From: Selaginella moellendorffii | Lineage: Eukaryota > Streptophyta > Lycopodiopsida > Selaginellales > Selaginellaceae | DNA length: 64,000 nt | NCBI RefSeq assembly: GCF_000143415.4 | Contig: NW_003314265.1 | Coordinates: 980,815-1,044,814, forward strand | Direction of reading: 5' to 3' | Part shown: positions 54,320-64,000 of the stretch, piece after piece | How the letters are laid out: every line of letters starts with the position of its first letter | Numbering within the stretch: position 1 is the first letter of the stretch | The notes under the pieces: generated by a model | The model's database searches: none | Seen by the model: the letters and a program-made list of their open reading frames with translations, nothing else | What the model was told of the DNA's origin: nothing | Program-made: the position numbers and the translations under genes

Positions 54320-56100
54320 TAGATGGCTTAAAGTGAAGAAGAGTGACTCTTATACAGCTGGGGATCAACAAGGAAATTGTGAGATATGAGCAGATTATGT
54401 CAGGAAAATATGTTGGTGAGTTTGAGAGGCTTTGCCAACTACTAATGCTAGGCAATTACTAGTCTAAGATAAATTCATAAATATCTTTATTTAGAATATT
54501 ATTTGTTTTGGAGAAGAAATGTCTTTTATGATAGATTGTAAAAAAGTGTAAGTTTTTTTAATGCAAACGTAACAAAGGATTTAATACTACATGAGTTATA
54601 TTTTGCAATTAAGTTTTATACCTTTATCTAAAATGTTATATTAAAATATATTTATAACAAGTTCTTAGGATAAGTGGCCATCAATGGCAGAATTAATCAT
54701 TTTTAAATCAATCAATCAATCAAGTACAAGAGTGACATAAATTATAAATTGTGGCAACTTTCTAACATCTGACAATATCAAATAATATGGTCATAAGCCC
54801 TAGTCAAGCTTGTTAAGTATTTGTGCAATAATAAGTATAGGTAATATTCTCTCCACAATTCCATTCATCATTTTACTCACTTGTGGTTTAATTCTCACTA
54901 CCTATTGTAAACTGTGTAGTATTCATCTATTTTGTGGTGTTACTTGACATTTTGCATAAATGATTGTGGTTAATATAGTTTTTATTAGATGTCTCACTGC
55001 TGTAGCTGATATGGTGGAAGTTATTCTTGAAGGGATTCAAGTACAAAGGATTCTAGTGAATAGTGGTGCAGGTATATATATCATGAGTGATTAGCTGATG
55101 GAGAAACTACACTTTGAAGTAAATTTATTTAATAATTACTAATAATTTTTATTTAATAATTTAAATTATATGGTATTATATATTTATTTTAATTCGTAAT
55201 TAAAATTTATGAGTAATAGTTACCACACTTATTTTAATATATTACATATCTTTATAAGTTATTTTATTAAAAAAGATATAATAAATATTTTAAATATCCA
55301 CATAAATAATAAGTTTTAATAAAAGAGTTTTATTTATATAAAAAGATGTTCCATTATGATAAATAATATCCTAATGCTATTAAAGATATTTAGAAAATGA
55401 TAAAATAACATTAATTTTTCTTAAAGTGTAATAGTTTTAGTTCATAATGAAGCATCACTATAGATAGATAAAAAGAACATTATGAGTAGATACAACTCAA
55501 CTATTAAATTTAATTAAGAAATCAAATGAATTATATATGAGATGAAGTTAGGTAGGTTGGGAGATTAGCTATAAAATTCATTATAAAATCTGATGATATA
55601 AAAAAACAATTTTATATGAGATGAAGTTAGAGTTAAAATTATTGAAGTGAAAAGTTTAAAAATACTAAACGTGATATTTTAATTATACTTTTATACTTAT
55701 TATACTTGATTGATATAATAGTTTATTATTAAAATTTCACATACTTATACAAGTGATAGACTTAAAAAAATTACTTTAAAGTAAGAAAAAATTAAAGTAG
55801 TGATATAACTTGATATAAAGTTGCTAAACAACTCTATCTATTCCATCTTGTAAATTATTGAGTTTTCTTTACTTTTATCAATATATTTATCAATGAAATG
55901 AATCACATTGATTTATCACTTGGCTCAAATTTGGAAGGTGCTCGATATCATGGACCAAGGTATGTGCTTGGAAAGCAAACTAATTAAGCCTATAACATAG
56001 TTGGTGCGAACAAAGTTTACTAGTAAGGGATTTTTACATGTTGATTTTGTGACATGCCAGGTTGAGCCTCACAGCTTGGTTTCAATCCTTTGGCCCACAA
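54320..56100 (+). pseudogene. Decayed Ty3/gypsy-like retroelement coding remnants
   Basis: Translated pieces resemble retroelement proteins. A gag-like piece (about 54360-54450) reads EIVRYEQIMSGKYVGEFERL. A protease-like piece (about 55009-55115) reads MVEVILEGIQVQRILVNSGA followed by GIYIMSD, a stop and LMEKL, where the catalytic DSGA appears as NSGA. A later piece (about 56008-56060) reads LVRTKFTSKGFLHVDFVTCQ. AT-rich DNA full of stops separates them. No reverse transcriptase is seen. Confidence 0.55.
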
Positions 56101-56770
56101 TTGTCATTGGAACACAAATATATCACTTATCATCATCTTGGAACTTCTTTTGGATACATCTTCAAAATGCTAGCCATTGATGGTTTCCATAAATAATGAA
56201 GAACATCCAACTTACAAAGGCTTATGTCTCCTTGTGGCATGCCATCAAAGTATCAAACTCTTGAGATTTCCTTTGCCATATCTAATCCCAAGTTTGCTCG
56301 ATCTTGTGAGTAATTATGTCTATACAATTTGTTCCGAGGAATGATGCCGACACAATAAATGATCTAGTAGTGTGCTTGAATCCAACTTTTGTGAAAGAGG
56401 TATAAATAGCCATATTAAGGTCATAGGTTGAGTGCATGTAGTGACTCTACTTAAGATGACAAAGTGGAATCTGAAGGTTTGGAAATCCTTTCCAAGCTAT
56501 TTCACCTAACACCCTGTTGATAGTTTGTTCTTGAGCTTAAATAATAATCTCGTATACTCACTCATTCAAGATCATATCAGCCTCTAGCATAGCTACCACC
56601 TCATTTTTGTGACCTTCGACAGCAATAACATATCTACTATTTCCATACTAAGATCTACCCCAGCACCTATGGCACCAAGTGCCTCATTTCCACCACCACC
56701 ACCAGCTTCTCCTACACTATAAATAAGTTTTATATTTCCATATTCTCTAAAACCATCTAATTTTTACTAT

Positions 56771-57108
56771 AAGCAACCAAAGGGAATGATTTGAAAAATG
56801 ATCTATTGAGGTTCAAATACAAAGGGAAAGGGCTTATGAATAAGAGTGCACCCCCTTTTCTAAACAATTAAGGGTTTTGGAATATTTGAGGTTAAATGTC
56901 TTTAGGTTTGAATAGTATTGGGTCAGGAAGTCCAAACTCAAAAACTTACATTTGGTATCAGAGAAGTATCGAGTTTGACTTTGTTAGTTGGCTTAGAGGA
57001 ATCATATCACATATTAAGATTGACATCTGGTAGGTTTAATTTGCTCTTAGCTTCCGTTCACAAGAGTTGAATTTAAAGTTTCTCTCAAATCATTCCCTTT
57101 GGTTGCTT
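56771..57108. repeat. 338-bp unit with 24-bp perfect terminal inverted repeats
   Basis: 56771-56794 (AAGCAACCAAAGGGAATGAT plus TTGA) is the exact complement of 57085-57108. Inside lies CTTACA followed by a perfect initiator-Met primer-binding site (56953-56963). Confidence 0.75.
56953..56963 (+). other. Primer-binding site of an LTR element remnant
   Basis: TGGTATCAGAG is the classic plant initiator tRNA-Met primer site. It follows CTTACA (ending 56950), the same LTR end seen in the element at 838-7844. Confidence 0.65.
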
Positions 57109-57334
57109 ACACTTGCATGTTGACATCTAGATCAAGATCAACCATTGCTTAGATTTTCCCGCCATGGTCTTCCTCTAAAGCAGCTTTTTGAACTTGTGAA
57201 GTGTCCTTAGTGAATCTAGTGCAACGATCTAGTCATTTCCCTAGAGAATGAGTCCATTGAGGTTGATTGGCACACTTCTTCTATTGTGGCATGATTTATA
57301 TGTCTAAACATTAAAAAAAGTTTTGAAGAAAAAT

Positions 57335-57745
57335 AGGAGTAATTTTCTTGGCATTGGGAAAATTAGTTTGTTGACAAACCAATCTTCTAGCACTAATGGA
57401 ACAAAAGAAAAAGAAAAGGAGTAGCTCTCATAGCACTAGGAAGATTAGTTTGGCAACAAACCAATCTTCTAGCACTAAAGGAATAAAAGAAAAAAAGAAA
57501 AGAAGTAGCTCCCTTAGCACTAGGAGGATTAGTTTGCCGCTAAACCAATCTTCCAGCGCCAAAAGAACAAAAGAAAAAAAAGAAGGAGTAACTCCCTTAA
57601 TGTTGAGAAGATTAGTTCGGCAATGAATTAATCTTCTAACACCAAAAGACCAAAAAATGATAAGAAAAGGAACAATTTCCTTGGCACTAGGAAGATTAAT
57701 TTACCATCGAACTAATTTTATAGCACCAAGGGAACAACAAGAAAA
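57335..57745 (+). repeat. Minisatellite, five copies of an 82-84-bp unit
   Basis: Units begin near 57335, 57417, 57500, 57583 and 57667. Each has AG-AGTA-CTC, TTGGCACTAGGAAGATTAG, a CAAACCAATCTTCTAGCAC block and a purine-rich AAAAGAAAAA tail. A 76-aa frame across 57396-57626 is a by-product of the repeat and is not called as a gene. Confidence 0.85.
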
Positions 57746-58101
57746 AAAAAAAAACTCAAACTTTGATATGCTGGGAAGATTGGTTTGTTGCTAAATTAAT
57801 CATTCTAGCACAAAGTAGCCATGAAATGCAAGTTGTTAGTGAGTTAGGAGCAAGAGATGGGGGGAGATTGAGAGGCATACTTTGATTGAGGAGTGTCTTT
57901 TTATGCTCAAACCTTAGCAATAAAACCCTAAAAATTATGATTTTCATTCTCTTTAATAGTGATTGCTTCTTAGATTTTAGTGATATGTTAATTTTTTCAA
58001 AGTACTTTAATTTTGCAAATGGTAGGATATATCTATTAGATAAATCCACTATAAATATAGATTTGATGTGTTCTTTCTAACGAGACAATCATTCAATGCT
58101 T

Positions 58102-58425
58102 TAGATATTAAGATATGTATAATTGAATGTGAAAGGAATAATATTGTTGAAATGAATGGGGTTATGAGTGAGAGGTGCTGATAAATCATGAGAGTTGTAA
58201 TATTGATGAAAAACCACATATAAACCAACCTCTTCGAGCTTGACTCTCTTTCATTTATCACAAAAGAATGAAACTATCTTGAAAGGAAGAAAGTATGGAG
58301 ATGAGAGAAAGAACAAGAAATCAATATTATAACTCTCATAATTTACCTTTGCCTTTCACTCATAACCCCATTCATTTCAACAATATTATTTCTCTCACAA
58401 TCAATTACATATATTTTAATATCTA
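58102..58425. repeat. Foldback element (MITE-like), 105-bp arms
   Basis: 58102-58206 and 58320-58425 are near-perfect reverse complements around a 113-bp loop. Shared blocks include TAGATATTAAGATATGTA-like ends, AATATTGTTGAAATGAATGG and GGTTATGAGTGA. A transcript would fold into a long hairpin. Confidence 0.85.
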
Positions 58426-58991
58426 CTTGAAGTTCAATTGAGAGCATCTAATTATTTTCTCTAAAAGTGTTATAGGAGAGAGCTTCCTTTATAGAAGATT
58501 CAAGTTGAAGCTAAGATCATTTAGTTTGAAGAATATATATTGCAATAAGGGTAATTAGATAGAAAAATCCATTCTTCTTGATAGTGGTGTGGGAGAAAAT
58601 GGGATTTAGTGGGATCTTGATAGATGTACAGGTTAGGAGATTCTAGTTACAAAATCTCCAAAGCGAGGAGAAGAAAGTGCATCAATTTCACAATCAATTA
58701 TGCAAGGAGTGAAGAATGAAGTTATTATTCTCTCTAGTGATGAAAATGAAGAAGATGAACTTCATGATATAGCTTCCCAAATAAGGAAGTGTGTTCTTTC
58801 TAAACTAATTTTTTTAAGCGGTGGATAAAGCATTTCGACAGTCTCAATCATTATGGTTGGAATTGAAGGAGTTCAAGTACATAAGAGGTGCGGAGTTTTT
58901 GTCTTTCTATAATAGAAATATATTCTTCAAATTTCCACCAGCTAATTCGTCAAGCAAGAAGAGGGGCATGGAGACACGTCTTGATCCACAC

Positions 58992-60052
58992 TGCCTTGGC
59001 TTATGCTAAGTTCCTTTGCCAAGGTTCTCGCCTATGGTACCAGCTCCTATTTGGTTTCAGCTACTCACTGCACGAGCAACAAAGAGTTAGCCATCCGTCC
59101 ACGGATTCCCAAATCACTCCCAATCCCCCTCCCCAGGTTAGATTGGACTTAAGGTTCGGCTACACTCCCCGCAAGCACAAGCAGCCAAGCACACCAAGCT
59201 TCCAAGTTCCTAACATCCCTTGGTACCACAAGACTTGATCATGGGACCCTCTAAATCCTAAGTCTTGAGTGCAACATTTGCTTCGGGATGCCGGGGCGAA
59301 ACATCGTGGCCTAGCGGCCCAGTATGGGTACCTCTACCCCCCCACTTCCATCCCGAAGGAAGGCCCAAGCCCCTAGGAAGGGCGAGGACCAATGAGCCGC
59401 ATGGTACTCAAGTGGGGCACCACTCCACATGAGCCGGGAGCACCGCAATCGGTTTCCCTTTCGGGAGTGGGAGCTGCTCTTGAGCACTTCCTTGGATGGC
59501 CCCTCCGGCACTAACCAAGTCTATACTCACTCCCACCCAAGGCCCCTCGGTCCCAGTCTCAACCTCAAGTCGGTTTGGAAGCCCCACTGGAGAGTCCCTT
59601 CAAAACTGGTTCCTGGACCTCACTATCCCTACTATACTTTTGGAACCCCTTGCAGCCCCCCCCCCCCCCTGGGAGACGCACGCTTTGGGCTTTCACCCCT
59701 TGACCCGTATTAGTATTTGGACTTAGTCTCTGGCTCGATCTCAGACTCGATTTCGGATCCGACTTCGGATTCGGTCTCGAACTCGATCTCGGACCCAATC
59801 TCGGACCCGATCTCGGACTTGACCTCGGACTCGGTCTCGGACCCGATTTCGGATCTTGGACTCCGTCTCGAACTCGGTCTCGAACTCGGTCTCGAACTCA
59901 GTCCCCGGGTCGGCCTCGGACTTGATTCCGGACTCTATCTTGAACTCGGTTTCCGAGTCGGTCTTGGACTCGATCTTCGACTTGGTCCCATCCGATGAAC
60001 TCTTTGTCATTTTGGTCATGCTTTCGGGGTTCCTTTAGCCTACGACACCTCA
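58992..60052 (-). repeat. Left LTR (element 3' LTR)
   Basis: The LTR is 1,061 bp. It includes a C14 run near 59660 and the hexamer array at 59720-59975. It matches 63341 onward for its first 630 bp. Confidence 0.7.
59720..59975 (-). repeat. Hexamer array (GACTCG/GATCTCG type) in the LTR
   Basis: About 40 imperfect hexamers such as TCGGAC, TCGATC and TCGAAC. It is the counterpart of the array at 1075-1490 on the other strand, with a different dominant hexamer. Confidence 0.85.
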
Positions 60053-62289
60053 GTGAGTTGGTTCCTTACATCCCATTCAATGGATCTGTATCCATAGTCC
60101 ATTGTGGTGAACAACTTCAGTGTGTTACATTTATGATTATGGCAAGAATATGTGTTTCTTTGAAAGCTCAGCGATTAATCCCTTTAGGTATGATGTGGTT
60201 ACTACATGGTTTAGATGTCACAAATATGGGGCAACTCCTATGTGTTGAGCATGTTGCGATACAAGGATGTATTATTTTCATCCATGGGATGGATGTTTAT
60301 GTAGGGCAACAATGCATGTTAGACACCACTAACATGCAATAGAGGAAGGAATCCGTCATGATTCTTTTCACAATTTGAAAGTTGTTATTACTATAGAGGC
60401 TAGGAAGAAAAGTGCCACAACTCCAAAGTGTGTTCAATAGTTTGTATTAAAGGACTATGTGGTGGACATGTTGTTACAATCTGATAGCAAAAAAGAGTTC
60501 ATGGAAAACAAATAGAAGGACTTGCTTTGAAATATAAAACCCGTGACAAATTTAAATAGGTATAAGATTAATACTTAACTCTACTTTGCCACTAATAACA
60601 CTCTCTTTTTTTTGGCAGATTAAAGAATTGGATGCAAGAAGGGCAAGATGGAAAGATTCAATCTGGATTAGATATGATTTTGGAGCTAAAGAGAAAATGT
60701 TCTTATGAGTTTATTCATGGGAGCTTGTTCGTTGGCCAATTGACTTCAAACAATCAATACCCTTTCATCTTTAAATTGTCAACCCTTGGACCTACTTCTA
60801 GTGTGGACCTTGTAGAGCAAATGGATATGGATGGAAATGGGGACTTAGTTAATTCCTGGATTCATTTCGACCACATGGGATAAGTTTTAGGCAGATTAAT
60901 TATAAAAGCCCATGTTTATGATCAGAAGTAAGTGGCTTCTCATTTTTTAAGGATTCTATACTAATTTACATTATACCCATTCCTTTTGTAGATTGCAGTG
61001 CAATCTGACTATAGCTATAGCTGAATTCAAAATTTAAAATTTCCAAACTCAAACCATTTTTTGGACATGCATATCCGAGGTTGTTAAACAATGAACCAAG
61101 AAGAAACCCAACTTCTATAGTTTTATGGTAGATGCTATTAATGCTAACTATTTAGTTGTGCAACAAGTGTTTGAAGGTGATAAAAGTCAACTATTACAAG
61201 GTAGAGAGAAGAGTTGTGAGTTTTATTAAGCAAAGAGTGTCAACAAACATTGCTAATGCATTAAATCTAACCTCCATCATGAGCTCAAGTACTTTGTTGA
61301 GAATGGATGCACCAATTAAAGAGGAGCACAAGGCAAAAGTATATGAGATATGTATATGGTGGTGTGAAGGAGACAAAATGTCAATTGAATGCCTTCCACA
61401 ATGGAATGCTGGCTTGTATAGTGGGAAGTTCAAATGTTTCAGTGGGGCTATTAAATTCTCCATATAAGTTTTCTCTCATTTTCTTTTTTTGTCACATTCA
61501 AATATTGCATTTTTCCTAGAATCAACCACTTGATGATATTGCACTTACACCAACAATTAATTTCTCTAAGAGAAAACATTAGAGTTCAACAACTTTTGAA
61601 ATAGGGAAAGGAAAAGTGTCCCTCTATAAAGCTACGCTCTTCGACCTCACTAGATCAATTGAGTAGTCATAAAAAACTTTGGTTGCACAAGAAGCAAAGT
61701 TTGTTGATATAGATCAAAACTTAGATAAACTTTAAGAGTAGGTTGGTAAAAAGACAACACAAACAATAGGGTCAATATTTAAGATGGTGAAGGAAGTTGT
61801 TATTAGAACTTCTATGGAATTAAGTTATGAACCACTTGGTGACATAAGGATAGCTCATATAAAGCATCAACAAACATGATGGGCCCAACATCACTCCTTT
61901 CAACTCTCACTATCTAGAGTTTGATTACCATTCTGTTCCATAACACTGGAGAAGAACTAAGGAATATGGAATGGAGGAGATACCAATTGTTACACAAGTA
62001 AATCTAATGTTAGAGGTTGAAAAGATTATTGCTCATGAGCCAATTTCTTGTATCAATTGGGTAATTTAAAGAGTCAATGCCAAGAGTAATGTGTGTTGCT
62101 CCAAAATGATTGGCAATCAAGGTTAGTGTTTTGCATTTGTGCGCTTAGGTTCGAGTTCTTCAGTAGTACCATCTTTCTAGGGCTGTTGAGATCTAGGGGT
62201 AAAGGGCCACTAGTCAAGCTGGATTTACTGTTGTAAAACTCATGCTATTTATACAAACTGGATCCACAACTCAATTATCTCAAAGCCAG

Positions 62290-62725
62290 ATTTCATGCCA
62301 GAGGAGTGGCCAATTGAGCGAAGCTACAATCTTTTGAAAGAAGAGATTGAAAGTTTGGAGAGAGCAAGTTTCAAGCTAAAGACTTCCTCAAATGTTGCTA
62401 TTGATACTACTATGCCACTAATGTCAACATTAGACCAGCCAGCTAGAAATGGGAAAGCTATACAATATAGGTCTTCCATTTCAAAAGGTGCATAAGAAAA
62501 GATCAAGCTAGCAAAAGAGTTAAAGTGCACAATCACAAAAATATACTACATTAGTGTTGTGGCTAAAGAGTTTGTTGTTATGATTGAGTTGTCAAAGGGT
62601 ACTAATTACACTATCAGAATTTGCAAAAATCCATCTTGTACCTGTCCAGATTTTACACAGAGGGAGAACAGGGAAAAGGTATATTTAGCCTACAAGCATA
62701 TCTATTACATTTTTATGCAATAATT
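62290..62725 (+). pseudogene. SWIM zinc-finger protein remnant inside the LTR element
   Basis: The plus strand reads MPEEWPIERSYNLLKEEIES, then a stop after SSISKGA, then VVMIELSKGTNYTIRICKNP and SCTCPDFTQRENREKVYLAY followed by KHIYYIF. This is the SWIM pattern CxC...CxH with the third ligand changed from Cys to Tyr. SWIM domains occur in Mutator-type transposases, FAR1-like proteins and some nuclear proteins. It is antisense to the surrounding LTR element. Broken by at least one stop. Confidence 0.65.
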
Positions 62726-63340
62726 AAACCAAAATCCTCATATTGACCATCACATCCACTAGGAAAGCTTTACAATTGTGGAGCTTCAAAAGTGTTTTTA
62801 GATTGCTTTGAGTGTTTAGATCTATATTTATATTTGTATTTTATTGGTCAAATTTCCTTGGAAATATAGATTAAATCAAAATTTGAAAGATGAAAAAATG
62901 TTGGTTCAGGATGAACCAATGTTTTTCTTATGTTTAAGAAGTCATAAGCTTATGAGCTCAAAACTTACTTGGGCTTTAAGGGACAATTGAACAAGCTTGT
63001 ATCCATAACTTCTTCTCATATTTGTAGCTTTCCTTTTTACTTTTCCTTTCCTTTAACCCCATTTTTGGCTCCCTTCCCCTATAGCTATTATTTTTTATGC
63101 AACTTGATTCTCCAAAAGGTCAAGGCCATCATCAAAATTTGCACCACTCAAATCCTCTTCCTCCTTAGACTCATCTCCAAGCAATTCAAGATTCTCTATC
63201 TTAGTTTGCTCACTTTCTTGAGGATTGCTTAATGAAGCTTGAAAAACATTCTTTTACCCGCACTATGCCTGTGTTCCTTGTGTAAGCCACAAATTTTTCC
63301 TTTCCAATTTGCTAGCTTACCTCATCTATCCGACCAACGC

Positions 63341-64000
63341 TGCCTTGGCTTTTGCTAAGTTCCCTTATCAAGGTTCCCTCCTATTGTTCCAGCTCCTACT
63401 TGGTCCTACTTGGTTTCAGCTATTCACTGCACGAGCAACAGAGCGTTAGCCATCCATCCACGGATTCCCAAATCTCTCCCAATCCCCCTCCCTGGGTTAA
63501 ATTGGACTTAAGGTTCAGCTACACTCTCCGCAAGCACAAACAACCAAGAACACCAAGCCTCCAGGTTTTTAACATCCCTTGGTACAACAAGACTTGATTA
63601 TGGGACCCTCTAAATCCCAAGCCTTGGGTGCAACACTTGCTTCGGGATACCGGGGCGAAACACCGTGGCCTATCAGCCCGGTATAGGTACCTCTACCCCC
63701 GCCCACTTCTATCCCGAAGGGAAGGCCCAAGCCCCTAGGAAGGGTGAAGACCAATGAGCCACAAAGTACTCAAGTGGGGCACCACTTCACATGAGTCGGG
63801 AGCACCATAGTCGGTTTCCCTTTCGGGAGTGGGAGCTGCTTTTAAGCACTTCCTTGGGTGGCCCCTCCGGCACCACCCAAGTCCATGCTCCCAGTCTCAA
63901 CCTCAAGTCAGTTGGAACGCATTACTGAAGAGTTCTTTCAAGACTGGTTCCTGGACCTCACTATTTGGACCAAACCGCAAAAACCCGGCCGGAGCAGAAT
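63341..64000 (-). repeat. Right LTR (element 5' LTR), incomplete
   Basis: It matches the left LTR from its first base to about 63964, then differs. The rest lies beyond the window or has been replaced. Confidence 0.65.

Larger units (their letters stand above)
58992..64000 (-). mobile_element. Minus-strand LTR retrotransposon, right LTR cut by window end
   Basis: Direct repeats start at 58992 and 63341 with TGCCTTGGCTT and continue in parallel for more than 600 bp. The left LTR ends near 60052 (CACCTCA), giving TG...CA ends on the minus strand. Read on the minus strand the left LTR has the same order as the element at 838: hexamer array, AATACTAATAC, a G run of 13-14, GGTTCCAAAAGTATAGTAGG, and AAGTG-TCAAGAGC. 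So it is a related family in opposite orientation. After about 63964 the right copy departs from the left. The 3.3-kb interior carries no gag-pol that I can read but does hold a SWIM remnant. Confidence 0.7.

Noticed and set aside
57396-57626. 76-aa basic repeat protein
   Set aside because: It is translated minisatellite; frame depends on repeat period.

Overview
This is a nuclear window of a land plant, most likely the lycophyte Selaginella moellendorffii or a close relative. The basis is four large intronless PLS-class PPR genes in 26 kb, multi-exon genes with very small introns (about 45-110 nt), and clear plant genes such as chloroplast SRP54, a MORC ATPase and an HDA15-type deacetylase. 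The species name is inference; no database search was run. Layout: 1-7,850 is retrotransposon DNA. It starts with the end of one LTR and is followed by a complete LTR element (838-7,844) with an apparent target duplication, a primer-binding site and a polypurine tract, but no readable gag or pol. 7,851-9,745 is AT-rich and empty. 9,766-47,172 is a gene-rich island: a BTB/T1 protein, a small coiled-coil protein, a PPR protein, a membrane protein, an HSP33-type chaperone head-to-head with a MORC ATPase, a block of scrambled gene pieces (HSP33 fragments plus a NOM1/MIF4G pseudogene), a DYW PPR, tRNA-Cys, cpSRP54, a second DYW PPR, an LRR protein, a PPR fragment and an unrecognised gene, a further PPR, a cytochrome P450, HDA15, an HPP-family membrane protein, a small membrane protein, a DnaJ protein and a SAM-domain protein with an AT-hook-like motif. 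47,173-64,000 is mostly repeats. It holds one intronless bacterial-type HD-domain gene (50,983-51,621), decayed Ty3/gypsy-like coding DNA, a primer-binding-site fragment between inverted repeats, an 83-bp minisatellite, a 324-bp foldback element, and a minus-strand LTR element of the same superfamily as the first, containing a decayed SWIM zinc finger. Functional themes: the PPR proteins, HSP33 and cpSRP54 point to organelle RNA editing, plastid redox stress and thylakoid protein targeting; MORC and HDA15 are chromatin silencers. Several gene pairs are divergent with very short shared promoters (65, 77 and 202 bp). Exon maps given below were built by hand from GT/AG sites, and reading phase was checked across every listed junction.
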